A stretch of 64,000 nt of DNA from Gigaspora rosea (Eukaryota; Glomeromycota; Glomeromycetes; Diversisporales; Gigasporaceae): positions 1-64,000 of the forward strand of contig QKWP01000068.1 in the NCBI GenBank assembly GCA_003550325.1, read 5' to 3'. The translations under genes were made by a program, and so were the position numbers. The notes beneath the pieces were generated by a model. The model saw only the letters and a program-made list of their open reading frames with translations, was not told the DNA's origin and did not search any database. Positions within the stretch are counted from its first letter, which is position 1; every line of letters starts with the position of its first letter. Shown here piece after piece: positions 50,166 through 61,712 of this stretch.

Positions 50166-50679
50166 AATAAAAGCTTTATTTTTTATTTTTTTTTCTTTAT
50201 TATACGATAAAACTAAAATTTAATAAATGGGTACTTTTCGTCACGTGTAAAAAGTAAACCGTGGTTCAAACGCGAGTTAGCAGTATGAGATTTCGCTTAT
50301 TTATATAGCGCGATTTATTTGTTACACTGCCCGATCATTATAAACAGCGCAAATAACTAAACTTTAATTTGAATCACGCGACATATTTATGTCCTGCTTA
50401 GCGATTTACGTTGTTAGTTTCGAAAAATTCGGATACATAACTTTGAAAAAAGATCTTAAAATAAGATAAAAACCTGGAAATGATATCTTGCAAGAACTTT
50501 TTTGTAGGCCGCGGATAAATGATATTAAATAGCAAAATAATTATTAAGGTCGTTTGGTCTTTTAAAAAAAATAAATGGACACCGAAAAAATTTTTAATAA
50601 ACGAATATATATGGTCTTCGCGAAACTCCATATAAAAAAGGATACTAATTTTACTTTAGTGGCAATATTTTGTAACTCA

Positions 50680-50766
50680 TCGATCGGAATTGCATAATTT
50701 TGGTACCAATCGATTCGTCTCGGCGAGACGAATCGATTGGTACCAAAATCATGCAATTCCGATCGA
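50680..50766. repeat. 43-bp-arm near-perfect hairpin in pogo element
   Basis: The left arm contains CGATCGGAATTGCATAATTT and TGGTACCAATCGATTCGTCT. The right arm is its mirror with one mismatch, and a single base lies at the centre (50,723). It lies about 60 bp inside the right TIR, upstream of the transposase start. Confidence 0.9.
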
Positions 50767-51682
50767 CAGATCACAAGATATTGAAATTGCATCATAATTG
50801 GTAGTGCGCCATAATACCATATCCACCTTAGTATCTAAAAAAAAAAAAAAAAAGATAAGACATTTACATAAAAAAATTTATATAACCATTAATATTTTAA
50901 TATGAGAACTTGCAGGACGACAGATTTATGCCAGTTTCGGTGTAAAAAACGTATAAGCATGATCCATTAGTTTCCTTATTCTTTGCACATACTAGTGATA
51001 ATTCTTCATCATCGCTAATTTTAATAGATTCAGGTATATAATTCCAATCTATTAAAATACGAGTTTTAATAGATAAATCTTTAATGCACCACATCGTAAT
51101 CTCATAAATTGTATCATTAAATATGATCAAATTTCCATTAAGTGTAATATAAATTTGTTTAAAATATTTCAGTTCAATCATTGAACTACAAACCCAACTA
51201 ACATTATCTTTACTTGTAAAAACATATGCTCTATAATATTTAGCATTGATCATTACAATGCTTCCGTCATTAATAAAAGATAAGAAGTCAATTTCCTTTT
51301 GATAATCTGGAAAATTAATTTTATCTCTTTATCAGGGGTTTCAAAATTGAAAATTTCTTGGAAAATGCATATAAATATGATAAGTGCATTTGAATTTAAT
51401 GAAATAACTAGATACTGTATTAAATTTATGCTCAACTTACTGAAATTATAAGGATCGACTCTATTAAGACCTGCTTGTTATCCGAAATTGCAACTATTTT
51501 TTTTGAACTATTATTCTCAATAAGAATTGTCTTCACCTTCGTTAAAGGTTCTTCAGACCAAAAACTAATATTATAATCATTGTCAAATACAGCAACACAT
51601 TTCAAGTTAGGTGAACAGACAATGTCTTATTTTTATCTTATGCCCCTTCGATTTGAATTTCCACATGAGAACTAGATGTCAT

Positions 51683-53499
51683 TTCTAATTACTTTAATAA
51701 ATTTTAATAAGAATAATGAATCTTTTCAAATAATAATTATGATGATTGGCAGGATAAATCTCAGTAAGAAAATTTAGACAAAGATCTTTATTCGTATTTG
51801 AAAATTTTGAAAATTCAAACTAAGCATATATTATTAGTAAATATTTAAAAATATTTGGGTAATGTGGTTTTTATGTTTTGTGCTTAACAATTTTTTAACA
51901 TCCGACCCATATAATTGTTGTATAGAGAGCATGGGAAACTGCGTTCAGTTTTAGTCACAACCGTTATTAGTTACATATCGAAGAAATTTGACAATAGAGA
52001 TACGAGAATATAGCATGCCCAAAGAAGTATTAGCGACTAAAGAGTCAGAAATGGATCTGGTAGCGAATTAATGGCCAGAAGTATCGATACGGGAGGGAAT
52101 AATAGGTATATGATATTTATGAGTAATTCTTAACTTTTCAGTTTAAAGTTGTCAATTTAAAAAACCAATCAATTAATTATAATTATCAAGAGTGAATTCG
52201 CTTTATTAGTCAAGAAACAAGGAAAAGTTAGATACTTTATTATATGCATGATTTGATAAACATTTATGCATTATATTCATAATAACAAATCTTTGAATGA
52301 ATAAATTTAATACCTTTTGAGAGAGGTTTTATGTTTTGAGAAAACTGAGATTAAAGTTTTTTGTCTACGAATTTCAATTTCAGACAATGCTTATACGTCA
52401 ATTTTTCGCAGTGAATTCAATTTGCCAAGCTAAATTAACAATTTTTTTATTGGTTGTTATTCTATTTTGGGCATTAAATCTTCAAATAATTGATTTTTTT
52501 GGATCTAAAAATTTCTGTTTTACCTATACAAAATTTCATTTAATCCGCAACAATAATTACTGTACAAAGATAATGATCGAGAATTAACATATAAAGTATA
52601 TGAATAGATTCGCTAACTAGTGTTATGACTATTCCAATATACCGATGGCTATTTCGAGCACATTACTTTTTGGATTTAAATTACGCAAAACCTTCGCTTT
52701 GTTATTACATATAGAAGATAATCGTATTTTATATACAAAGGATTTTTGACTTTATTAAATTATATATTTCATATTACTAATTGATTTAAGTTCAGCACTA
52801 ATTTGCTACATGTCATTTTATATTCTGACAGCTATTAATTAATATAATGTCTTTTAATTTTCACAGATTGAAAACTTAATCTGGACTTTATTAAAAATGA
52901 GATAAAAGACGAATTCAAATAGTTCTTTACTTTCATATCTTTCTTTATAATAATTTCCTGATTTACCAAAATAAAATAAAGTTGTTTGAAGAATTTAATT
53001 ATTTATTTCATAATTAATCCGGCCTTTAAGTATAAACAAACGCCGAGCAGAATACAACATGCTAAATTCGAATATTAAGTCCATTATATTTAAGAATATT
53101 TCAGTTCTTAATATTTAAAACATTTAATTCAAAATAATAAGAGCGTTAATTCACAATATATCAGAATTGTCATTCATATCATCAATACTGGAGAACTCAT
53201 AATATTAAAGAATGTCCATCTCACATATAAATTTATCATTATCATAAGTATAAGCTTAATTGCACAGTAATAAATTCTTTTTAATTAATATAGATTACAA
53301 ATTACTTGTGTTGTTTTCTAATTTATAAATGATACATATTGTGGTTGTTTTCGAGATTTATTATTAAGAAATAGTTACTTCTTTCAATATTTGATACTTG
53401 ATACGAAAATAGCCACATTAAACATTAAGACATTGAGATTGCTATAACTAAATTTTAAGCAAACGATTATTATCTACATGATTTCAATCAGAATATTGC
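51683..53499. other. Intergenic region E-F
   Basis: 51,690-51,910 resembles the 5' flanks of other copies. 51,910-52,250 is unmatched within the window. 52,260-53,499 is the extended 3' flank shared with C (34,640-35,902). No gene. Confidence 0.65.
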
Positions 53500-56400
53500 C
53501 TATTTATTTGCTTTTATACCTTCAATTGATTCTTTTAATTCCTTAATATCCTGTTTAAGAACAGGTAGATCTTCAATCTTCTTTTCAAAATTTTTAAGGG
53601 TATCCTTAACTATTCCTACAATTTCCTTAAGAGAGGGCGGTTCTTCAGGGAGATGAAGAACTTCATTAAGAGTCTTTGAAATATAAGGTTTTTTATAACC
53701 TGACCAATTATCTTTTAGGATATCCATTATATGTTCACGAAGTTTAATTATGTGACATTCGTAAAAACTTTCAATATAAATATATATATAATAAGTAATA
53801 TGAATAAGTTTTTTTTTGTACGTGATTAAATAACTTACATAATATATGGAAACCAATTTTCTTTTCTTCGTTGATGAGGAAGCATATAAAATAACTCTAT
53901 TTCTTCTATAATCTATATAACATAAATAAATAAACTAAATTAATGATTTAAAAAAAAATATTTGAATTGAATTGAATATTAAAAAATACCTCGCTTTTTA
54001 AAGTCAAATAAGCAACATAATCATCTTCATTGCTGATTAAATTACTAAGAATTCCAATAAATAAATTCATCAAATAAATAAGCAAAAAACATGAAACTAT
54101 AAGCATTAAAAGCATTATCATATTTGAAACCCATAATGAAATAGGTGTCGAATCTCCTAATAAAAATATAATAAAAAATATTTACATTAATAATAATAAT
54201 AATTATTATTATTATACAGCATACCAAACGATTTATTGTACCATACAAGCAATCCATGATACCCTTTGTATAAATTGTTTACCTGTAATCATCATATAAT
54301 AAGATGCAATAACTGCAGAACCAAATTGTGCAAACATATTTATATCAGAATCTAAAAAAAAAATTGTTAAGCACATAATTTATAATAAGTTTAAAAAAAT
54401 CCCAATTACTTATCAAATACCTCGAAGTATTTCAGACTCTGATCCTATCAAGAGGTGTAATGTGTGTGCAAATACAAGTATAAAAAATCCAAATATTATT
54501 AAAAAAGATAATACTTTATCTACAGTTTTCATAATAATAGCAAGGTAAATTCCAAAAAATTTATTAGGACGAAAAAAAAGAATAAATTTTATTTCGAGAA
54601 ATAAAGCTGAAAAAGTGATAGCCCATATTGGAGAAGAACCATTTTTTAGCCAATAAATCGAAGTTGCAGTAGTAGGAATTATGGCAGCAAGATCTATTAA
54701 ATAGTAAATTGAGTATATGTATATCTTAATAGATATTTTAATAAAAAAAAGAAACTTACCCAAAATATTCCAAGAGCTAGACATATAGGTTGACGGTGAG
54801 AAAATAAATTGCCTTAATTCAAAAAACAAATGCCAAATACCAAGACAAATCGTTATTCTTAGGAGATTAAATAGAATAGTCTGAGAAATATTTTTGTAAC
54901 ATGTTGCATTAATTATGAAACTTAGAAGAAAAACTGTATAAATTGCCCAAATTATCAAATAATATTTTCTTCCGTACGTATTCCATTTAAATTCAAGTAG
55001 CGCCTCTCCATTTAAATATCTATAAATCTTCACTTATCATTTCGATTTTATTTGAATATGTAAAAGGATTAGGACTAGGCAACAATAATTCTTGCCAAAA
55101 ACTATATTCTTTTGGGTAAGAATCAATGTTTGGTAGAGGAATTGCAAGTATCGTTGTACTATGTTCTACATTGTAAAAATTGTTAACTGTTTGTACAATG
55201 AAATTGCTAATTGGCTTTGCAATAAAATGGCTAATTGGTTTTATAATTAAATTTCGAAAGCGAGGATAACTAACTTGAAATTTTGAAAACTTTTTTGAAA
55301 ACTATTTTGAATACTAATCCAATAATCCCAAAGAATAGAAGTTAATATATCAATAGATGATGTGTTATATAAATAATAGTATCTTCCATATTTGGAAAGG
55401 TGTGAAGAAGTAGATTTTGGAATTACGATAGCATAAGGAACTATAAATCCTATCAATGATAAAAAGGCTGCTATAAATTGCGGATGATTTTTTGACAATT
55501 CATTAAAGTTTTCAAAAATAATACTCAACAGTGAAATTTTAGATATCTCTGTGTCTGACTGCAGGCACTTAATAACACAGATATGACCTAAATTTCGAAT
55601 CCATCCCTCTTCATTTAACATAATAAATGTTTCCATGAGATCTTTTCCGTAGGAAGTTAAATAAAATTCATCTTCGATATTTCTTTTCAAAAATTCATTG
55701 AAAAGTTCTTTTTCACCAAATTTAACATGTAAATTTTTAATAATTGTTTGATAATTTGAGGCAGGAAGTATTCTTCCGGAAGTCCAGTTCTCAGTGAGAA
55801 TTTTAAGCTTTTCCTTACCAAAATTGAAATTCTCTAAAGAATCATTATAATCATTCCAATAATAATGCATTTTAATGTCGGAAAGTTTATAAGTCCAGAT
55901 AAATATACCAATACGTGTGATCGTAACGAAATCATCATTTTCAAGAACTTTACAATGAATTATAAATTTTTGTCCATTTAAATTTATTCCATTAGTATCT
56001 TTTAATGATGGAAGAATATCCAGTTGCTTTTCAATCGAAGTATTTAATTTATTTACCATAAGATTAACTGATTCATCGCTTAATTCTAAACTCCATTTTA
56101 AAAATTTCCCTTCAAATTCATTACTATAAGGAGGGTCATAACTACTCTCCCTTGTAATTTTAGTTATAAGATCAATTGTATTTTTAGACGGAGTTGTAAT
56201 GCTATTTGTGTCTTTCAGATATTTTCTTAAGTATTCGACCCAATTATCATCCACCAATTTTTTAATTAACACTTTTCCATAATTTGTATAAATTATTTTA
56301 TCTGATTTAATTATATATTGTTCTTGAATTTGTTTATTTTCAAAAAGTTTATTAGCGTTTACTGGATTTTTGAGGCTATAAGGATCCATTAAATTATATT

Positions 56401-57464
56401 TCATGCCTGATATTTGGATATATCGATATAGTAATCTTTCTCCCTTTTGGGAAGCAATCAAGTGAAATCTATCTATTGCCAATTTTGTAGTAGAAACTAA
56501 AAATAAAAATAAGAAATTAATATGAATATATGTATATGTATATGTATATATATAAACAGATATTAAAATAATACGAAAACTTACGGGATGATAGATTTAT
56601 CCCAGTTTCAGTGGAAAAAACGTACAAATTTTTTTCATTAATTTTTTTATTTTCAGTAAGTACTGCTAATAGCTCTTCGTCATCACTAATTTCAATATGT
56701 TGAAGTACATGATACCATTCTAGTTTTAGCCGATAAATCATCAATATTCCACACCGTGATCTCATGAATCGTATCATTAAATATGATCAATTTGCCTTTA
56801 TGAGTAATATAAATTTTTTTAAAATATTGTAGTTCAATCATTGATTTACAAACCCATTTCGTATTATATTTTCTTTTAACTGAAAAAACGTATGCTCTGT
56901 AATATTTGGCATTGACCATTATGATATTTCCGTTATCTCTAAATGACAAGAAGTCAATTTCTTTTTGCCAATCTGGAAATTTTAATTTTAACTCTTTTTC
57001 TGTTTCATAATCGAAAATTTCTGAAACATGTACATAAATATGATATGTATATTTGAATTTATTGAAATAACAATATTTTTAAAGTTTATGCACAACTTAC
57101 TGAAATTATAAGAATCGGTTCTTTCAATACTAATTGAAACTTGCTTATTATCCGAAATTGCAAATATTTTTCTAAATGAAACATACTGATCATCCGAAAT
57201 TGCATCTATTTTTTCATATCTTCGAATATTGCCCACAGGAATTGTCTTTACCTTCATTAAATGTTCCTTTTGACTCTCTTGACCCTCTTGACCCTCTTGA
57301 TTATCTTGACTCTCTTGACTAATGATAGACCAAACACTAATATCGTTATTTTCATGTAGTGCAGCAACATGGTTTAATCTAGGAGAGCAGACGATTTCCA
57401 AGATTTTACTATGAACGTCTGCGATTGGAATTTTTATATCAGGATTATCTAAATTAGATGTCAT
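53500..57464 (-). CDS. Propeller/TRP-like ion channel protein, copy F (best model)
   Basis: Eight exons: 57,464-57,101; 57,020-56,585; 56,496-54,760; 54,693-54,421; 54,351-54,283; 54,156-53,990; 53,894-53,839; 53,767-53,500 (stop); about 1,120 residues. Exons 1-2 read like WD40/propeller blades (EIVCSPRLNHVAALHENN, IFNDTIHEITVWNIDD). Exon 3 carries a long cytosolic region (TRIGIFIWTYKLSDIKMHYY) and the first hydrophobic segments (YYLIIWAIYTVFLLSFII). Exon 4 has DLAAIIPTTATSIYWL and S5-like LSFLIIFGFFILVFAH. Exon 5 is pore-helix-like (MFAQFGSAVIASYYMMITG), exon 6 S6-like (LLIYLMNLFIGILSNLIS), exon 7 LFYMLPHQRRKENWFP, and exon 8 a coil (LKQDIKELKESIEG). Probably a plasma- or organelle-membrane cation channel; ion and gating are unknown. 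Against paralogues it has a 10-nt deletion near 56,720, a 1-nt loss near 55,275 and a 2-nt loss near 55,027, so it is either a recent pseudogene or carries sequence errors. Confidence 0.65.
54185..54216. repeat. (AAT)n/(ATT)n microsatellite in intron 5
   Basis: TAATAATAATAATAATTATTATTATTATT, a self-complementary trinucleotide run inside intron 5 of copy F. Copy C has a longer (AAT)n at the equivalent place and copy D lacks it. Confidence 0.8.
57278..57320 (-). repeat. In-frame 9-bp coding repeat in exon 1 of F
   Basis: Repeats of CTCTTGACC and relatives encode the run QESQDNQEGQEGQESQ. Copy B has only about two units here, so the linker after the first blade varies by whole 9-bp steps. Confidence 0.7.
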
Positions 57465-57534
57465 TTCGAATTATATATCTTTGATGGATTATTTTTCAAT
57501 TTTTTACATATAATATTTTTAAAGATAATAAGAA

Positions 57535-57552
57535 TAAATCGCTATAAAAAGA
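57535..57552 (-). promoter_or_regulatory. Conserved TATA-like site upstream of copy F
   Basis: CTTTTTATAGCGATTTATTC on the minus strand, about 80 bp upstream of the ATG, is conserved upstream of copy B (CCTTTTATAGCGATTTATC near 25,400). Assignment as core promoter is inferred from position and conservation only. Confidence 0.25.
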
Positions 57553-58360
57553 TTAGACAAAGATTTTTTAATCGTATTTGAAATTTTTAAAGCTTCAAAA
57601 TAAGCCATAATCTGTCTGTAATTATTTGTGGCAATGTTGTTTCTATGCTTGTGATTGCGTTTCTAGAGTCTAACGCGTGACATTCGCAAGATCTCGCTAC
57701 TGAAATTTGTAAAAATTTTATAAATTTTAAAATCATATCAGAATTTCATAAATCTCCATAATTTAAATGTGTTTATATATCGGCAAATGTAATAAAATTT
57801 TTAATAATTTGATTGGTAAATAAGCGATCGTTATTCTTACGTAATAATTAGCACGATAAGAAATTAGATGAGTATATACTTGCTTTCGAATAATAAATAA
57901 CTGTCATGCTCACATGATAACAATAAGATACGGGACGCGTAGCTTATGTTGTTAAAAAAATTTTAAAACTTTTTATTTCAAACTATCTTTTTTTCAAATA
58001 TCTTCTCCCTTTTGATGATGGATATTCGTTATTGACACTAACGCATTGTCATCATAATTTCCAAAGCAAAACGGAAAATTAAGTGCAATAAATGGATTAA
58101 TAATAATAAAATTTTCCTATATGAGTTAAAAACTCTGTCTGCAAAAAGTTAGGATAATGCCAAGATTTCGCCAGATTCTTAAGTTTATCGATCAAATATT
58201 AGAACTTAATTTAATCTCATGCTTCAGTTTCTATAAATCAAAATTATGCGTGCTTAAAAATTTTCATGATAATAGGTTATTACAATAAAACATGGCTCTC
58301 GTTTAAACCGATTTACAGGTAACGATCTTTTACTGTATAGGTGCTTAATCAAATAATTAT
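57553..58360. other. 5' flank of copy F
   Basis: Shared with copy B (25,400-26,050). No gene. Confidence 0.6.
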
Positions 58361-58902
58361 TGTCGCGGATGATGCAAATTAGGGTGTCCAGGATTATGCG
58401 AAAGCATAATATGCGCATAATTACCAATTTTTCGCATCGCATATGCTTCGCATAATCGAGCAAAAAAAAGCATAAATCACGTGAATAAGATATGATTGGT
58501 TGTTGAAAGCATGTTAACTTCATTCGGTAATGCTTTAAATTTATAATTTTGGTGGCAGAAAGTAAGTTCCGAAAAATTCATATGTAGAAAATGAATGAAA
58601 AATTACAAGCATAGTTGAGGTAAAATCTTCGAAAAATGAACTAATTACATATAACGCACAATAATAAAAATCGAAGAATAGAACTAATTACATATAATGT
58701 ACAATAATAGAATAAAACTAATAACGTACAATAATAAAAATCGCATAATCGATCGCATAATTTTAAATTTATTTCGCATCCATCGCATAATCAACCTCAG
58801 TCCGCCCGCATAATTTACCTCATCGCATCGCATAATCCTGGACACCCAAGTTTATACGGAAGATCATCATGTGATCATGTGGATTTCAGCATCATCCGCG
58901 AC
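58361..58902. mobile_element. MITE with TGTCGCGGATGATGC termini, host of a nested MITE
   Basis: TGTCGCGGATGATGC at 58,361 and the mirror GCATCATCCGCGACA ending at 58,902. Most of the interior is a second element (58,380-58,848). No target duplication is clear. Confidence 0.7.
58380..58848. mobile_element. Nested hAT-like MITE with GCATAATC subterminal repeats
   Basis: Ends TAGGGTGTCCAGGATTATGC and the mirror GCATAATCCTGGACACCCA. Both subterminal zones carry many CGCATAAT/ATTATGCG words, typical of transposase-binding repeats in hAT elements. An 8-bp duplication was not found. Confidence 0.7.
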
Positions 58903-59825
58903 ATTTATTAGTAGTTAGTAAATATTTATAAATATTTTGTGGCAATGTAATTTTTCTATGCTTTGTGCATAACAATTCTAGCGTTTCTAGCACTTGAAGC
59001 ATGCATCTGCCACCGGAATTCAGTAAAATTTCATAATGTTTGAAATATAATTAATGAGATATTTCAGAATTAAAAAAAAAAATTAACTTATTTCGGAATA
59101 AGTGGGAGCTTATGAAATGAGATTGTTTAGAGCAAGGAACCGCAAATTCTGTGATACAATTTAGCAAAATTTGTTTTCGATATCAGTAAATTATTTGATT
59201 TACTGCTGATTAATCATTAAAGTGGGGATTGAATTACGTTGACTTGTCTGTACATAAATTCTAAAAATTTATCTAACTTACAATCTGTTAAAAAAAATGT
59301 CGCACTAAATTTCATTTCGACTGTTTGTGTTTTATAATCGTTAGAAAAGCATTTGTTGTCATATCCAAACTGCTAATATAGCTTTATTTTCTTGATGATT
59401 TTATTATAGCTGTTTAATATGCTTTAAAGATATATTTGCTGTAATCGAGGCAAATCTAAGCAAAATACATAAATTTTTGCGGTTTGTTTTTATCACAGCA
59501 AGTCTTTAAAGACACCAATTTAACAAATAAATAAACTTTTCAACGACAAGATTATCCTTCTAAATTTGTCCAAAAATAAAATAAAGTTGATACATCGCTC
59601 ATTTGAAAACGAATACGTCACCTACTTCTGGCAAAATTAGACTTTTTCACTTTAATTTTGAAACCCCTTACCACTAAAAATAAATTGGTTTTGTTATCAT
59701 ACTACTAAAAATTATATTATTTTGTACTTTAACATACTGTTGCACTAAAAATTAAATTATTTCCACTTTAAACAATATATTTAAATTATTTTTATACTAA
59801 AATTATTTATATTTCTGGGCGTTAT
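58903..59825. other. Duplicated 5' flank segment
   Basis: About 59,000-59,820 matches 19,020-19,830 and 43,850-44,640. No gene. Confidence 0.65.
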
Positions 59826-60498
59826 CCCTATAAGAAAAATGTACCGTATAGGCACGGGATGGAATCGGATAGGCACGGGACATTTTGGCACGGGTCAAGG
59901 TCCGGATTTGTACGGGTATGGCCCGAGTTGGTTCGGATTTAGTGGACCGTGAGGGACCGTGTGCCCGTGCCAATTGGACCGTAAATGGCACGGGTTTTGC
60001 AGCAGTTTACTAGTCGAATCGGCACGGGATTTGGCACGGGTAATGAACGTAAATTCACGTGCCACCGCGATAACGATGTGGATTAACTATTAAAACATAA
60101 ATTTACATAAGTAATCAACATAAGATGAACAAGCTAACTGCATATGAAGCAAAATTTTGTAAGGAATTTTTTTTGTTAAGACACACAGGGAAGCTTCATT
60201 AGTGAAATCATGAGATATCTCTCTGTTTTTTAAAAAAAATCCTTTAATGATCTTTCGCTCTCCACGAAACGAGCCAACACGTATCACGAGCCAACACGTG
60301 TGTAACGTACACATACGTGTCATCTTAACGTGCCATTTCATATGACGTGATATTACGTGCCACCCTTTGCCGCAATGTCCGTGCCATTTTTACTGTGCCA
60401 TTCCGTAAAACGTTCCTGCACGTGCCACAAGATCCGTGCCATTTCGAGCATTCCCGACACCAACCCGTACCACCACCCGTACCACTTTTCTTATAGGG
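59826..60498. mobile_element. MITE rich in GGCACGGG/CCGTGCC words
   Basis: Ends CCCTATAAGAAAAATGTACC and the mirror ...GTACCACTTTTCTTATAGGG, with TAT on both sides. The left arm carries repeated GGCACGGG and CGTACGGGT-type words and the right arm their complements (CGTGCCA, CCCGTACCA). The 673-bp island is notably GC-richer than its surroundings. No convincing reading frame. Confidence 0.7.
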
Positions 60499-61071
60499 TA
60501 TATAACTGAGTTAAAAAACCTAACAAACAGTTCATTTACTATCATATACTTTTTTCATAATAATTTCCTGATTTATTAAAATAAAATAAACGAGTTTGAA
60601 GAATATAATCATTAAACTTCATAATTAATAGTATAAACAACCACCGAGCAGAATACACCATTCTAGATTTGAATATATTTAAGAATGCTTCAGTAATTAA
60701 TATTTAAAACATTTAATTCAAGATAATTAAGTGCGTTAATTCACAATATATAAGAATTGATAATTCATAATAAACAATACTGGTGAACTTATAACATTAA
60801 AGAATGCCATCATATATAAATTTATCATTTGTCATAAGTGTAAGTTAAATTGCATTGTAATAAGATTTTTTAATTCATCTTTTTATTACAAATTACTTGT
60901 GTTGTTTCTAATATATAAATGATACATATTGTGGTTGTTCGTGTTCTAGCATTAAGTTATAGTCATTTCTTTCAATTTTTAATGTTTGATATGCAAATAT
61001 TCACATTAAACATTAAGATATTGAGATTGCTATAACTAAATTTTTGCCAAATAATTATTATCTACACGATT
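60499..61071. other. 3' flank of copy G
   Basis: Matches the other 3' flanks (for example 52,920-53,499). No gene. Confidence 0.7.
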
Positions 61072-61454
61072 TCAATCAGAATATTGCCTATTTATTTGTT
61101 TCATATCTTCAATTGAACTCCTTTTCAATTTCTCTAAGAGTGTATGATTGGTCCTTAATCCTTTCTTCAATTTTCCAAAGAGAGGACGGTTCTTCAGGGA
61201 GTCGAAGAACTTCATTAAGAACCTTTGAAATAAAAGGTTTTTTATAACCTGACCAATTATCTTTAGGATATTCATTATATGTTCACGAAGTTAAATTATG
61301 TGACATTCATAAAAACTTTCAAAATATATACAGTATATATAAATATAATAAGTAATATGAATAAGATTGTTTTTTTTTGTATGTGATTAAATAACTTACA
61401 TAACGAATGGAAACCAATTATTTTTTCTTCGTTGATGAGGAAACATATAAAGTA

Positions 61455-61712
61455 CCGTAGAGCACTGAGCAAAAGACCCCCTTCTTGAGTACCCTCATGC
61501 AAAATACCCTGGCGCAAATTACAATATCTCTATTAATTAAATGTTGGACTTTATAAATTTCTAGACTGCTTATTGTAAATGCGGAATATGCATGTACTTG
61601 AAAATTTTTTTCTTTGCGACAGACCCGCTGCTGAATAATACACCCGGGTCTTTTGTAAATTTTTTGGAGGATATTTTGTATTAGGTCCGTGTCTTTTGTT
61701 CAGTGCGCTACG
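61455..61712. mobile_element. Tc1/mariner-type MITE in exon 7 of copy G
   Basis: Ends CCGTAGAGCACTGAGCAAAA and the mirror TTTTGTTCAGTGCGCTACG, flanked by TA (61,453-61,454 and 61,713-61,714). Copy F at about 53,890 shows the uninterrupted AAAATAACTCTATTTC. Length 258 bp. Confidence 0.8.

Larger units (their letters stand above)
48069..50828 (-). mobile_element. Pogo/Tigger-like DNA transposon in intron 2 of copy E
   Basis: Termini AGGTGGGTATGGGTATTATG (48,069) and the mirror ...CATAATACCATATCCACCT (50,828) are inverted repeats. TA flanks both sides (48,067-48,068 and 50,829-50,830). Copy F has the uninterrupted site (TTTTGTAGTAGAAACTAAAA, about 56,483-56,502). Length 2,760 bp. Confidence 0.85.
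45188..51682 (-). pseudogene. Channel-family copy E, split by a pogo-like element
   Basis: ATG at 51,682, but exon 1 meets a TAA after about 13 codons and shifts frame. Exon 2 at 50,897-51,435 is well preserved (EITMWCIKDLSIKTRILIDW). Exon 3 resumes at about 48,040 and stays open to 47,330 (DKIIYFTDGKLSIKELI, TRIGIFIWTYRLSEIKMHYY), then breaks. The membrane segment is at 46,396-46,698 and the C-terminal coil at 45,188-45,379. The pore exon (about 45,942-46,000) lacks roughly 19 nt present in B, D and F. The terminal AAAA-to-AAA change moves the stop downstream to give ...QINRQYAD. A 2.76-kb pogo-like element sits just upstream of exon 3, in intron 2. Non-functional. Confidence 0.75.

Noticed and set aside
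58254-58523. 89-codon minus-strand open frame
   Set aside because: Crosses the boundary of two nested MITEs and duplicated flank, so it is a chance frame.
59803-59991. 62-codon frame in the GC-rich MITE
   Set aside because: Encodes only a reading of the CCGTGCC repeats; no independent support.
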